From contig CALCOY010000040.1 in NCBI GenBank assembly GCA_937897325.1, forward strand, positions 1 through 45,406: 45,406 bases of DNA. The letters are read 5' to 3'. Source of the stretch: an uncultured Shimia sp. GTDB taxonomy: Bacteria; Pseudomonadota; Alphaproteobacteria; Rhodobacterales; Rhodobacteraceae. Positions 14,442-23,811 of this stretch are shown here, in pieces. The stretch's first letter is position 1. Each line of letters opens with the position of its first letter. Below the pieces are notes generated by a model that was not told the origin of the DNA, made no database searches, and was given only the letters and a program-made list of their open reading frames with translations. The position numbers were made by a program, and so were the translations under genes.

Positions 14442-16115
14442 ATGAAATTTTTGACGCGAACCGGCAGGCCACTGCCCGAACAAGTCGTCGAGTCAGCAAA
14501 GACAGTCGGCGATGACGCTATCAGCCGACGCGAATTTTTGGCGACCGCCAGCGCTTTTGGTGCCACGACAGCGACGGCCTATGCCATGCTTGGTCTGACA
14601 CCTACGCCAGCCAGTGCCGCTGCACACGAAATGGGCGGGACCGTTCGCTGCCAAATGGAAGTACGCGCGCTCAAGGATCCGCGAACATTCGACTGGTCGC
14701 AGATCGCCAACTTCACCCGGGGCTGGCTGGAAAACCTGGTCGCCTACGAGAACGACGGCACATTCACACCCATGCTGCTCGAAAGCTGGGAGATCAACGA
14801 CGATGCAACGGAATACACACTGAACATCCGCAAAGGCGTCAAGTGGAACAATGGTGAAGACTTCACAGCCGAGCACGTGGCCTACAACATCGAAGGCTGG
14901 TGTGACAAGGATGTCGAAGGTAACTCCATGGCGGGGCGCTTTGCGTCTCTTATCAACCCCGATACAAACAAGGCAGCCGAAGGTGGGATCGAGGTGGTGG
15001 ACAGCCACACGATCAAACTGAAGCTGCTGCAGTCCGATATCACCTTGATCCCTGGCATGGCCGACTATCCTGCTGCGATCATCCATCCGGAGACCTCGCG
15101 CACCGATCTGATGGCTAAACCGATCGGCACAGGGGCCTATCTGCCAGAATCGCTTGAGGTTGGTGTAAAGGGCGTTCTGGTGAAGAACGCCGATCATACC
15201 TGGTGGGGCACCGAAGTGCTGGGTGGACCTTACATCGACCGTCTGGAATACATCGACTACGGCACCGATCCATCGGCCTTTGTGGCAGCTGCAGAAGCTG
15301 ACGAAATCGACATGACCTACCAGTCCATCGGCGAGTTTATCGACATCTTCGACACGCTGGATGGCTGGGTAAACAACGAGGTCGTCTCGGCCGCCACAAT
15401 TGTCATCCGTCCGAACCAACTCGCTGAAGTCGACGGAAAGAAACCCTATGAAGATGCTCGTGTGCGCCGGGCGCTGGCCATGGCCGTTGACAACGCCATC
15501 CTGCTTGAGCTTGGCTATGCCGGCCGTGGACAAGTGGCCGAAAACCACCATGTCGGGCCGATGCATCCTGAATATGCGGAATTGCCCGCGCGCGAAATCG
15601 ATCCTGCAGGTGCTATGGCACTGCTTGAAGAGGCGGGAATGGCTGACTTCGAGCATGAGCTGATATCGATCGATGACGCATGGCGCAAGGACACAACCGA
15701 TGCCGTGGCCGCGCAACTTCGCGATGCGGGTATCAAGGTCAAGCGAACCATTCTGCCCGGTTCGACCTTTTGGAACGACTGGGTGAAGTATCCATTCAGC
15801 TCAACCAACTGGAACCACCGACCGCTTGGCGTTCAGATCTGGGCGCTGGCCTACCGGTCGGGTGAAGCCTGGAATGAATTCGGCTATGCTAGCGAAGAAT
15901 TCGACGGGATCCTGAAAGAGGCGCTGGCGACTGCGGATCTCGAAGCACGTCGGGAATTGATGGCCAAAGGTCAGAAGCTTCTTCAGAGCGATGGCGTGAC
16001 GATCCAGCCCTATTGGCAGTCGCTCTACAACCACACGAAAGACGGACTTGTAGGCGCAGCGCACCATATCTCGTATGAATATCGACCTGCACAGATGGCT
16101 TGGACCAGTTCCTGA
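14442..16115 (+). CDS. ABC transporter solute-binding protein, family 5 (peptide/nickel/opine type)
   Basis: 557 residues. Residues 28-33 (SRREFL) followed by a hydrophobic stretch ending near PASAAAH form a twin-arginine (Tat) signal. The mature part is a DppA/OppA-like family 5 binding protein: [34 protein letters not shown] is spread over the usual positions, and [16 protein letters not shown] is the typical central helix. Family 5 proteins capture peptides, opines, nickel or sugars in the periplasm for an ABC importer. No permease or ATPase gene is adjacent, so this is an orphan receptor or its transporter lies elsewhere. A bidirectional terminator follows. Confidence 0.88.
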   Translation: MKFLTRTGRPLPEQVVESAKTVGDDAISRREFLATASAFGATTATAYAMLGLTPTPASAAAHEMGGTVRCQMEVRALKDPRTFDWSQIANFTRGWLENLVAYENDGTFTPMLLESWEINDDATEYTLNIRKGVKWNNGEDFTAEHVAYNIEGWCDKDVEGNSMAGRFASLINPDTNKAAEGGIEVVDSHTIKLKLLQSDITLIPGMADYPAAIIHPETSRTDLMAKPIGTGAYLPESLEVGVKGVLVKNADHTWWGTEVLGGPYIDRLEYIDYGTDPSAFVAAAEADEIDMTYQSIGEFIDIFDTLDGWVNNEVVSAATIVIRPNQLAEVDGKKPYEDARVRRALAMAVDNAILLELGYAGRGQVAENHHVGPMHPEYAELPAREIDPAGAMALLEEAGMADFEHELISIDDAWRKDTTDAVAAQLRDAGIKVKRTILPGSTFWNDWVKYPFSSTNWNHRPLGVQIWALAYRSGEAWNEFGYASEEFDGILKEALATADLEARRELMAKGQKLLQSDGVTIQPYWQSLYNHTKDGLVGAAHHISYEYRPAQMAWTSS

Positions 16116-16133
16116 TCCATCACCAACTTGATC

Positions 16134-16162
16134 AAGGGCCGCCCAAATGGCGGCCCTTTTTT
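16134..16162 (+). terminator. Strong terminator between convergent genes
   Basis: AAGGGCCGCC (16134-16143) pairs perfectly with GGCGGCCCTT (16149-16158) around CAAAT, followed by TTTT. The stem ends next to the stop of the convergent CoA-ligase gene. The plus-strand direction, behind the binding-protein gene, has the better U tract. Confidence 0.88.
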
Positions 16163-17690
16163 ATGCGCTCTTTCTGAGCTTGAAGCGTTGGATCTTGCCG
16201 GTTGCCGTCTTGGGTAGTTCGTCAACGCATTCGATCCAACGCGGATACTTCCACTTTCCGATCTTCTGCTTGACGTGATCTTTCAGCGTCACTTCGAAGG
16301 CGACCGGCTTATCACCTTTTAGCACAACGAAGGCCTTCGGTTTGTCGAGCCCATCCTCATCCTGCGCAGCCACAACCGCGGCTTCCAGAACAGCCGGATG
16401 ACTGATGATGGCCTGCTCCACTTCGAACGGTGACAGCCAAATGCCGGAAACCTTAAACATGTCATCCGTCCGCCCGCAATAGATGTAGCGACCATCCGGA
16501 CGGCGCGTGTACTTGTCTCCGGTCCGCGTCCAGACACCTTCGAATGTTTCGCGGCTTTTGGCACGCCGGTTCCAGTAGCATGACGCGGAGGATGCACCAT
16601 CAACTAGCAATTCACCGATCTCACCTGGTCGGACCTCTTCGTCATGCTCATCAACGAGACGGACCCGATAGCCCGGAACAGGTGTACCAGAGGTGCCATA
16701 TTCGACATCGCCCGGCGCATTCGACAGAAAGATATGCAAAAGCTCGGTCGAGCCGACACCATCAAGAACTTCGACTGCGGTCAGGGCCTGCCAGCGTCGA
16801 CCAATGTCTTCGGGCAGCGCCTCACCGGCGGAGATACAGCGGCGCAAAACCGGTGGCGTGATCTTGTTCTGCTCCATATGCGCGACCATTCCAGCATAAA
16901 GTGTCGGCACGCAGCAGAAGATCGACGGCTGTTCTGCATCCAGAACATCGAACATAGCATCCGGTGTCGGCCGTCCGTTGAACAACACGACGGTCGCGCC
17001 AACCGCCATCGGAAATGTCATTGCATTTCCAAGCCCGTAGGCGAAAAAGAGCTTCGCTGCGGAAAGAACTGTGTCATGCTCTTCGATTTCGAGGACATGC
17101 GAGCCATAAGTTTCTGCGCTGGCCCTGAGGCTGGAATGCACATGACAAACGCCCTTAGGCTCACCGGTGGACCCGGAAGAGTATAGCCAAAATGCCACCT
17201 CATCATGGTTGGCATCAAAGGCTTTTTGGGGCTCGGCGCCGTCAAGGAAAGCCGCCAAATCACCGCTTGGGACTGCGCTGTCCTCAATCACGATCACCTG
17301 CCGCAGATAGGGATTGTCGGCCAGAACCGGTTTGACCTCATGATAAAGTGCCGCTGAAACGAAGAGTGCCACAGCACGACTGTCCCTCAGGATTGCATCA
17401 TAGACCGGGGCCGCAAGAAGCGTGTTGAGCGGGATGGGGACCGCCCCGCGCTTCAATGCGCCCCAGAAGATCTGCGGGAATTCAATCTGGTCGAGGACCA
17501 GCATGGCCACGCGTTCTTCAGGTCTGATACCAGCCCGCGCCAAGGCACCCGCGATCAGGTCGGAGGATTGGGCCAGACTGCCATAGGTTATGCTGCGTCC
17601 AGTTCCAAACTCACGAAAAACCACTTTGTCGCCCCGGCCCTCCCGCACATGGCGGTCCACGAAGTAGCTGGCGGCGTTACCATCTGACAT
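16161..17690 (-). CDS. Benzoate-CoA ligase family AMP-forming enzyme
   Basis: 509 residues, acyl-CoA synthetase fold. The phosphate-binding loop SSGSTGEPKG is at 171-180, followed by VCHVH as in benzoate-CoA ligases. FFAYGLGNAM, GSTELLHIF, RTGDKY and the hinge YCGRTDDMFKVSG are present, and the catalytic lysine is K499 in KTATGKIQRF. These enzymes activate benzoate or related aromatic acids to CoA thioesters using ATP; the exact acid cannot be read from sequence. AAAGGAGAA precedes the ATG. It lies downstream of the dctPQM genes on the same strand, which suggests that the imported acid is activated here. Confidence 0.87.
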   Translation of the reverse strand: MSDGNAASYFVDRHVREGRGDKVVFREFGTGRSITYGSLAQSSDLIAGALARAGIRPEERVAMLVLDQIEFPQIFWGALKRGAVPIPLNTLLAAPVYDAILRDSRAVALFVSAALYHEVKPVLADNPYLRQVIVIEDSAVPSGDLAAFLDGAEPQKAFDANHDEVAFWLYSSGSTGEPKGVCHVHSSLRASAETYGSHVLEIEEHDTVLSAAKLFFAYGLGNAMTFPMAVGATVVLFNGRPTPDAMFDVLDAEQPSIFCCVPTLYAGMVAHMEQNKITPPVLRRCISAGEALPEDIGRRWQALTAVEVLDGVGSTELLHIFLSNAPGDVEYGTSGTPVPGYRVRLVDEHDEEVRPGEIGELLVDGASSASCYWNRRAKSRETFEGVWTRTGDKYTRRPDGRYIYCGRTDDMFKVSGIWLSPFEVEQAIISHPAVLEAAVVAAQDEDGLDKPKAFVVLKGDKPVAFEVTLKDHVKQKIGKWKYPRWIECVDELPKTATGKIQRFKLRKSA

Positions 17691-17742
17691 ATATACGTAT
17701 TCTCCTTTGTTCGAAGTCGGGATCTATTGTGTTGAATGCCCT

Positions 17743-17759
17743 CACGCTACCAAAGCGTG
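17743..17759 (-). other. Small hairpin between dctM and the CoA ligase gene
   Basis: CACGCT (17743-17748) pairs with AGCGTG (17754-17759) around ACCAA, four bases beyond the dctM stop. There is no U tract; it may mark an mRNA processing or stabilising site within the transport operon. Confidence 0.35.
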
Positions 17760-17763
17760 TGTC

Positions 17764-19119
17764 CTAAACCGGAAGCAGAAACAAGGTGACCGATGGAAAG
17801 AGTACCAGAAGAACAACCCGGACGATGTCTGATCCCACAAACAGAAGTACAGAGCGGTAGGTTTGGGCAATCGGCGTATCGCGGTCCATCGCATTGATGA
17901 TGAAGAGATTCATGCCCACAGGCGGCGTGATAAGCCCGACTTCAACCACAATGAGCACAAGTATGCCGAACCAAATGGCGAGATGCTCAGGGCTCATCCC
18001 GAAATCCATCGCCGAAATGACCGGAAAGAAGATTGGCACCGTCAGAAGTATCATCGACAGGCTGTCCATCACGCAGCCGAAAATCAAATAGAAGAGTAGC
18101 ACGAGGCTGAGTACAAAAAACGGGCTCCAATTCTGTGCGGTCACATAGTCGACAAGGAAGGTAGTCACACCAGAGAGCGCCAGAAATCCGTTGAAGAAGC
18201 CCGCCCCCAAAATAATGAAGTAAATCATCGCCGTGGTCTTCGCAGTCCCGATCAGGCTGTCGCGGAAGGCAGGCCAGTTCAGGTTGCCAGACAAGAGTGC
18301 CACAAGGCCCGTGCCCGCCGCCCCGATCGCCGCACCTTCGGTCGGAGAGAACCAGCCAAGATAGATGCCGCCCACCACCAGCGCAAAGATCAGGATGACC
18401 GGCCATGTGGCTGCCAGCGACCCCCAGCGTTCCTGGGCAGACGCTTTGGGCCGTACTCCAGCCGCATCGGGATTGAGACGCACATAGATCGAAACCACGA
18501 TCATGTATCCGATCGCGGCAAGAATGCCGGGCACGAAGGCCGCAAGAAACAGCTTGGCGATGTTCTGTTCGGTAAGTTGGGCGTAAATGATCAGAATGAC
18601 GGAGGGCGGGATGAGAATGCCCAATGTGCCGCCAGCGGCCAGCGTCGCCGTCGAAAACCCGCCCGCATAACCATAGCGGCGCAGCTCCGGCAGGGCGACC
18701 CGCCCCATAGTAGCCGCCGTCGCCAAGGACGAGCCGCAAATGGCCCCGAACCCTGCGCAGGCGCCAATGGCAGCCATTGCGACCCCGCCGCGCAAATGCC
18801 CAAGGAATCCTTCGGCAGCTCTGAAAAGCGCTGTCGACAATCCAGAGACCATCGCGAACTGCCCCATGAGCAAAAACATCGGGATAACGGTAAGATTGTA
18901 ATTCGAAAAAGTCGTGTAGGTTTCGGATTTCAGCTTCGCGAGAAGCGGCGTAGGGTTGCCATTCATCGCGTAGTACCAGCCGCCAAAGCCCACGAGCAGC
19001 ATAGCGAGACCAATCGGCGCACGCACAAAGATCATGCTCAAAAGCACGGCAAATGACCAAAACCCAAGCTCCAGCCGAGACATGTCGGCGAACGGCAAAA
19101 GGTCGAGAAGAGCGCTCAC
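17764..19119 (-). CDS. dctM: TRAP transporter large permease, DctM type
   Basis: 451 residues, with about twelve hydrophobic segments, normal for DctM. It contains APIGLAMLLVGFGGWYY, IGACAGFGAICGSSLATAATMG, the GGTLGILIPPSVILIIYA loop and FSPTEGAAIGAAGTG near the centre, all marks of the large TRAP subunit. It carries substrate across the inner membrane with sodium and accepts it from the DctP receptor. It starts 12 bases after the dctQ stop and is followed by the CoA ligase gene. Confidence 0.93.
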   Translation of the reverse strand: MSALLDLLPFADMSRLELGFWSFAVLLSMIFVRAPIGLAMLLVGFGGWYYAMNGNPTPLLAKLKSETYTTFSNYNLTVIPMFLLMGQFAMVSGLSTALFRAAEGFLGHLRGGVAMAAIGACAGFGAICGSSLATAATMGRVALPELRRYGYAGGFSTATLAAGGTLGILIPPSVILIIYAQLTEQNIAKLFLAAFVPGILAAIGYMIVVSIYVRLNPDAAGVRPKASAQERWGSLAATWPVILIFALVVGGIYLGWFSPTEGAAIGAAGTGLVALLSGNLNWPAFRDSLIGTAKTTAMIYFIILGAGFFNGFLALSGVTTFLVDYVTAQNWSPFFVLSLVLLFYLIFGCVMDSLSMILLTVPIFFPVISAMDFGMSPEHLAIWFGILVLIVVEVGLITPPVGMNLFIINAMDRDTPIAQTYRSVLLFVGSDIVRVVLLVLFPSVTLFLLPV

Positions 19120-19131
19120 ATCGATGTGCCC

Positions 19132-19635
19132 CTAGTCCGCCGGAAGAATGGAGCGTCCGGTGACGCTTTCGTAAGACCGTGCGGCCGCGCAATAAAGCGC
19201 TGTGAGGCAAGCCACAAGCGAGGCCGCGAAACTGACAGCATAGGACCACCAGACGGGAAACTGCAGAAAAAACGTGGTTTCTCCATTGCCGATGTAGCGC
19301 TGCATCCCGTCATAGAGCCGCCAAGTGATGAAAAGGAACGTCGCCGTCAGCGCGATCTCCCAAACAGCGGCGATTGCGCGATTGATGCGCGCAGGGAGCG
19401 CAGACGTGAAAACATCGACCGTCGCATGCGCACCGTGAAACTGACAGATCGGGAAAAAGGCGAAGATTGCAAAGCCGATGCCGGCCTCAAGGATTTCATA
19501 GCTGCCCTTGATCTCACCCAGCCCCAAAGCACGTCCGGTGATCGAAAGGGTCATCATCATCACCAGCCCGACAAGCACGAGCCCCCCCAAAGCCGCCATC
19601 CCATGTGAGAGTTCCCTGACACTCCGGTTAAGCAT
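19132..19635 (-). CDS. dctQ: TRAP transporter small permease, DctQ type
   Basis: 167 residues with four hydrophobic segments, the normal DctQ plan. The pattern includes GRALGLGEIKGSYEILEAGIG, FAFFPICQFHGAHATVDVF (the HxxVDV motif) and TTFFLQFPVWWSYAV near the C-terminus. DctQ scaffolds DctM. The ATG at 19635 follows GGAGGGA. A longer in-frame form from 19692 would run through the hairpin in front of the gene and is rejected. Confidence 0.9.
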   Translation of the reverse strand: MLNRSVRELSHGMAALGGLVLVGLVMMMTLSITGRALGLGEIKGSYEILEAGIGFAIFAFFPICQFHGAHATVDVFTSALPARINRAIAAVWEIALTATFLFITWRLYDGMQRYIGNGETTFFLQFPVWWSYAVSFAASLVACLTALYCAAARSYESVTGRSILPAD

Positions 19636-19654
19636 CACCTGTATCCCTCCGTGA

Positions 19655-19690
19655 GAAAGCCGCCGCGTTCCCCAAAGCGCGGCGGCTTTC
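19655..19690 (-). other. Perfect 13-bp stem-loop between dctP and dctQ
   Basis: GAAAGCCGCCGCG (19655-19667) pairs perfectly with CGCGGCGGCTTTC (19678-19690) around a 10-base loop. It starts five bases past the dctP stop. In TRAP and ABC operons such stems stabilise the 5' part and stop part of transcription, so that more receptor than permease is made. That is the likely role here. Confidence 0.75.
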
Positions 19691-19695
19691 AAAAC

Positions 19696-20736
19696 TTAGC
19701 CTTCGTAAGCTTCCATCAGGCTTCGGGCTTCGTCGATCAGCGCCTGGCCATCGATGCCCTTACCCTTCATCTCTCCGATCCATTCATCGTAGATCGGTTG
19801 TGCCGCCGCCTGCCAGGCTTCAAGATCAGCGCCACCAACGGTCACAATGGTGTTGCCACGATCGACCGCCAATTGCCTTGCAGGACCGTCCGCATCGGCC
19901 TGCGTGCCGCCTGCGAAGATCGAGAATTCGAGGCCCGAGTTGTTGTCGATAACCATTTTCAGATCATCCGGCAGGCTCTCGTAGCGGTCCTTGTTCATCG
20001 CCAAAACAAAGGTCAGCACGTAAAGCGCATTGCCTTCAAATTCAGTGTGATTGCCAACAAGTTCGGGGATCTTCAGCGCCGCTGTCACTTCCCACGGGAT
20101 TGTCGTGCCATCAATAACACCTTTCGAAAGACCTTCGGGTACAGCGGGCACCGGCATACCAACGGGCGAGGCGCCGACCTTTTCCAGCAAGGAATTGACC
20201 AGCCGCGATCCGCCACGGATCTTCAGCCCGTCCATATCCGCTGGCGTCCGCACTTCTTTGTTGGCATGGATCATGCCCGGACCGTGCACCCACGCGCCAA
20301 GGATGTGAACATCCTTGAATTCGGTGTCCTTCATGTGCTTTTCGAACATCTGCCAATATGCGCTGCTGGCGGCCCGTGCATTCGTCATCATGAAGGGCAG
20401 TTCAAACACTTCTGTGCTGGGATAGCGACCCGGCGTATAGCCCACCACCGTCCAAACAATATCCGCCACTCCGTCAATGGCCTGGTCCATCAGCTCGGGT
20501 GGTTTGCCACCCAGCTGCATGGACGGGTAGCGGTCGATCTTGATGCGCCCCTCGCTTGCCTGCTCGACATTGTCGGCCCACACGTCGAGGATCAGTTTCG
20601 GCACATTCGCCTGGGCAGGCAGGAACTGGTGCAGACTTAGCGTCACCTCTTGCGCATGTGCCGCCGGGACGCCGAAGCTCACGGCCATGGCAGCGGCTGC
20701 GGCCATGTTCAGAAACGATTTCCGGGTCAGTCTCAT
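19696..20736 (-). CDS. dctP: TRAP transporter solute receptor, DctP family
   Basis: 346 residues. The signal peptide ends at about residue 28 (FGVPAAHA). The mature protein has the DctP features: SEGRIKIDRYPSMQLGG, GVADIVWTVVGYTPGRYP, MDGLKIRGGSRLVNSLLEKVGASPV over the central region with the carboxylate-binding Arg, then GVIDGTTIPWEV. It binds an organic acid in the periplasm for DctQM. It is the first gene of the dctPQM set; the preceding fused TRAP permease gene on the same strand ends 118 bases upstream, so it may have its own promoter. Confidence 0.92.
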   Translation of the reverse strand: MRLTRKSFLNMAAAAAMAVSFGVPAAHAQEVTLSLHQFLPAQANVPKLILDVWADNVEQASEGRIKIDRYPSMQLGGKPPELMDQAIDGVADIVWTVVGYTPGRYPSTEVFELPFMMTNARAASSAYWQMFEKHMKDTEFKDVHILGAWVHGPGMIHANKEVRTPADMDGLKIRGGSRLVNSLLEKVGASPVGMPVPAVPEGLSKGVIDGTTIPWEVTAALKIPELVGNHTEFEGNALYVLTFVLAMNKDRYESLPDDLKMVIDNNSGLEFSIFAGGTQADADGPARQLAVDRGNTIVTVGGADLEAWQAAAQPIYDEWIGEMKGKGIDGQALIDEARSLMEAYEG

Positions 20737-20854
20737 TCTTCTCTCCCATTTTGTTCTTTTGCGGATCCGGCGACAGATCTTCTAGGCAGGATTGTTATGG
20801 CAGCGGCACGCGACTGTCATCCGCTTTGTGCCATGCTCTTTATGTCGAAATCCT

Positions 20855-22633
20855 TCACAGAATCTCAATAAAAGACGGCAGGAAAATGATCGCCATACCT
20901 GACAGCGCAAGAACGGATCGGTACCAGATTGGCCGCGCGCCAATCAACCCAAAGGACAAGGCCGTCAGCCCAACGCCAAGCTGAAGAAAGGCGAGAAGTG
21001 CGGATAAAGGATCAGTTTCGAGGCCCATTATCCCGGGCAATGAAATCATGCCAAGCGGAATGATGTAGAGACCCACCCCCAATGCCATTGCGGTCACAGC
21101 GACCCGCAACCAGTTTTCTCCGATCATGCCGGCGGCAATGAAGACCGCGCCGCACACCGGTGGAGTGATGGTCGACAGAAGCGCAAACCAAAAGACAAAG
21201 AGATGCGCCTGCAACGGCTCCAACCCTTGTTGGATCAGGGCCGGCCCCGCGACAGACACGCAGATGACATAGGCTGCGGTTGTGGGCACCTCCATGCCCA
21301 GGATCAGGCAAGCCAGTGCCGTAAATAACAGCGTCGGCCACAGAAGACCGCCCGAACCCGACAAGATCAAGGAGGTGATTTTCACGCCTAGACCAGTGAT
21401 CGCCAGCACACCGATGATGATCGATGCGCATAATATGATCGAACCGATCATGGCGATCTGCCTGGCCGCCGTTATCAAAGCCGCGCCGAAGCGCTTAACA
21501 AACTGGACGAGATCGACGTGCAAATGCCGATCTGTCAGCAGCAGACCGACGCCTGCAAAGGCCGCAAGGACGGCGGCATATTGCGGGGTAACACCTGCAC
21601 CAAACATGCCCCAAAGCAAGATACCGAACGGCACAAGAAAGAATATCGAGGTGATCAACACATCTCGGGCCTTGGCGCGATCATCTGCGCCGAGGCCCGG
21701 TAGATCGATCCGGCTTGCATAGGCGTTGATACCAACCCAGACCGCCAGGAAGTACAGCACTGCAGGGGGAAGCGCCGCAGCAAGGATGGATGTGTACGGC
21801 ACGCCGGTCAATTCGACCATCACGAAAGCCCCGGCCCCCATCAGCGGTGGCATGATCTGCCCACCGGATGAGGCAACCGACTCCACCGCGGCGGCAAGGC
21901 GCTTGGGATAACCAAGCCTTGTCATGGCGGGCAGCGTGATGGCCCCGGTTGACGCAACGTTCGCAGAAGCCGAACCTGAAATGGACCCAAAAAGCGCGGA
22001 GGACAGCACCGACACCTTGGCTGCCCCGCCCGTCAAACGTCCTGCAGCGGCAGAGGCGAGGTTCATGAACCCCTGACCCGCTTCGCCTGCGTTCAATACC
22101 GCTCCGAAGATGACGAAGATTGCAACGACGCCGACCGACACGCCCGTCAGGCTGCCCCAGATCCCGCCTTCGGCTATGGTCATAGTGCCAAGAAAACTAC
22201 GCAAGGGCGTACCGGAATGACCGAACTCTCCCGGGATGTGCTGGCCCAGAAATACGTAAAGCAGGGCCGCAAGAGCCACCACCGGCAAGGGCCAGCCAAT
22301 AGCCCGCCGCGCAGCTTCGATCACAATCGCCAGAAGGGCGAATGCGATTGCGATCTGCACATGTCCTTCGACAAAACCGTACTGGTCCGACAGGGTGTTG
22401 TGGTTCAAGGCCACCCAGACGGATGCCCCGACCCCGATCAAGGTAAGCGTCAGACCCCAGACCAGGGGAGGGCCACGCGCGTCCCACAGAAAGACGAACG
22501 GCAACAAAAAAGCCAAGTGCAACGGGCGGCTGATCAGGTTCGGTACAAGGCCGTAGAAAACCAGCCCGATGTGGAAGGACACCGTGGCAAATGCCAGCAC
22601 GTACCACATTAGGGGCGGTCGCGGATCCGTCAT
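20855..22633 (-). CDS. TRAP transporter fused permease (4TM-12TM, TAXI type)
   Basis: 592 residues and very hydrophobic, with DctQ-like helices at the N-terminus joined to a DctM-like part: GAVLNAGEAGQGFMNLA, LFGSISGSASANVASTGAITLPAM, ASSGGQIMPPLMGAGAFVM, then MEVPTTAAYVICVSVAGPALI and TPPVCGAVFIAAGM. This is the fused permease that works with TAXI-type receptors, here encoded 21 bases upstream. It is at the short end for the family. It probably imports a dicarboxylate, amino acid or related acid with sodium. Confidence 0.9.
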   Translation of the reverse strand: MTDPRPPLMWYVLAFATVSFHIGLVFYGLVPNLISRPLHLAFLLPFVFLWDARGPPLVWGLTLTLIGVGASVWVALNHNTLSDQYGFVEGHVQIAIAFALLAIVIEAARRAIGWPLPVVALAALLYVFLGQHIPGEFGHSGTPLRSFLGTMTIAEGGIWGSLTGVSVGVVAIFVIFGAVLNAGEAGQGFMNLASAAAGRLTGGAAKVSVLSSALFGSISGSASANVASTGAITLPAMTRLGYPKRLAAAVESVASSGGQIMPPLMGAGAFVMVELTGVPYTSILAAALPPAVLYFLAVWVGINAYASRIDLPGLGADDRAKARDVLITSIFFLVPFGILLWGMFGAGVTPQYAAVLAAFAGVGLLLTDRHLHVDLVQFVKRFGAALITAARQIAMIGSIILCASIIIGVLAITGLGVKITSLILSGSGGLLWPTLLFTALACLILGMEVPTTAAYVICVSVAGPALIQQGLEPLQAHLFVFWFALLSTITPPVCGAVFIAAGMIGENWLRVAVTAMALGVGLYIIPLGMISLPGIMGLETDPLSALLAFLQLGVGLTALSFGLIGARPIWYRSVLALSGMAIIFLPSFIEIL

Positions 22634-22654
22634 AAGGTCCGGCTTCCTCTCAGA

Positions 22655-23611
22655 TCACATCTGCCCTTCAGTCAGCGTGATGCCCGCTTCTTCATAGTAC
22701 CGGATCGCGCCAGGATGGATTTTGCCGCTGATGTTTGCCATCAGCCCCTCATCCACGCCATTCCACCATGCGGCAGAAGATCCAAGTGCCTCTTGTCCCT
22801 CCCAGAATGTTTTGGTCAGCGTATAGGCCGTATCATCATCCATTTTCGTTGTTGTATAGGCCACCACGGGCAGCGACGTCGTCACGATGTCTTCGACCTG
22901 ACCCGAATAGGTGCCTGCGGGAATCACAAGACGCGCCCGCTTTGTCTGGGCGATCTGTTTTTCATTCAGGGTGAGCACCGTCACACCGGTCGACGCCGCG
23001 GCCTCAATGACGTTTGGCGCAGGATAGGACCCTGCCGTCACAAAGCCGTCGATCTGCCCGTTCTTCAGGGCAGCGGCCGCATTGGACAATTCAACTTCGG
23101 CAAGGTTGACCTTTCCTTCTAGACCGAAAAGTCCCAGGTACTTCTCACCTTCCCGAGCGCCAAAGGTCCCTTTGCCCAAAAGGATGGTCTTGCCTTCCAT
23201 GCCTGCGAAATCCGTCACGCCAGAAGCTTCGGACATCACAAAATGCATGGTCAGCGAGGGAATCGGGAAGAGCGCACGGATCTCATCAAAAGCCGGATCG
23301 CCCTTGCCCTCGAACATGGCCTTTCCGCCTTGGGCCAGCCCAACCAAAGCTGGCGGCGTGGTAAAGACATAATCACCACCGCGGGCACGCACCTCCATCA
23401 CGTTCTGGACAGAGCCTTGGGACTCCTCCAGCGTCACGATGATCTCACCGTCCGATCCGGTTTTCATCGCTTCAGCTATCTGCACACCCATCTGATAATA
23501 GGACGAAGTCGATTTGGCGGATTTGTATGTCACTCGCGTTTCTGCTTGCGCACCAACCGCGAAACCAACACTTGCAGCGGCCAAAACCGCAGCCTTCCAC
23601 ACCGTTTTCAT
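22655..23611 (-). CDS. TAXI-family TRAP transporter solute receptor
   Basis: 318 residues. The signal peptide ends near residue 23 (SVGFAVGAQA). TAXI features follow: TYKSAKSTSSYYQMGVQIA, EESQGSVQNVMEVRARGGD, FVMSEASGVTDFAGMEGKTI, LGKGTFGAREG, and ALKNGQIDGFVTAGSYPAPN. TAXI receptors often bind glutamate/glutamine-like or other carboxylates. The ATG at 23611 has GGGAGGA in front; an in-frame start at 23653 would add a non-signal stretch. With the fused permease it forms a two-gene TRAP system. Confidence 0.9.
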   Translation of the reverse strand: MKTVWKAAVLAAASVGFAVGAQAETRVTYKSAKSTSSYYQMGVQIAEAMKTGSDGEIIVTLEESQGSVQNVMEVRARGGDYVFTTPPALVGLAQGGKAMFEGKGDPAFDEIRALFPIPSLTMHFVMSEASGVTDFAGMEGKTILLGKGTFGAREGEKYLGLFGLEGKVNLAEVELSNAAAALKNGQIDGFVTAGSYPAPNVIEAAASTGVTVLTLNEKQIAQTKRARLVIPAGTYSGQVEDIVTTSLPVVAYTTTKMDDDTAYTLTKTFWEGQEALGSSAAWWNGVDEGLMANISGKIHPGAIRYYEEAGITLTEGQM

Positions 23612-23687
23612 TGCTATCCTCCCAGAATTACAGCGTAACACTAGACGCTGCATTCCGGGCTCTCAATAGGTAGAAAATGTTGGAATA

Positions 23688-23764
23688 TGGTGGCGTGGGG
23701 GAGACTTGAACTCCCGACCTCTCGATTATGAGTCGAGCGCTCTAACCAGCTGAGCTACCGCGCC
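23688..23764 (-). tRNA. tRNA with CAT anticodon, probably elongator tRNA-Met
   Basis: A full cloverleaf on the minus strand, 77 bases including an encoded CCA (23688-23690). The D arm contains AGCTCAGCTGGTTAGAGC, the anticodon stem-loop is CTCGA-CTCATAA-TCGAG with anticodon CAT, and the T arm contains GGGAGTTCAAGTCTCCC. The acceptor stem GGCGCGG/CCACGCC has one C-A mismatch at pair 5-68. CAT can mean elongator Met or, after lysidine modification, Ile2. The initiator is excluded because it would lack a 1-72 pair. Met is more likely, but Ile2 is not ruled out. Confidence 0.93.
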
Positions 23765-23811
23765 ATGGACCGTTGACCTAAGACAGCGCCCTCCCATCGT
23801 CAAGGACATAT

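Noticed and set aside
14493-15716. 407-codon open frame on the minus strand opposite the ABC binding protein
   Set aside because: It is antisense to a gene with a clear signal peptide and family 5 motifs; its own translation has no domain pattern. High G+C codon bias leaves the opposite frame open.
17987-19249. 420-codon alternative minus-strand frame over dctM
   Set aside because: It is shifted against dctM, rich in Arg, Cys and Trp without membrane pattern, while the dctM frame matches the TRAP family throughout.
23688-23764. Assigning the CAT tRNA to Ile2
   Set aside because: The acceptor pairs 4-69 and 5-68 do not match the C-G pairs known as lysidine-enzyme determinants in E. coli; Met is the simpler call, though not proven.
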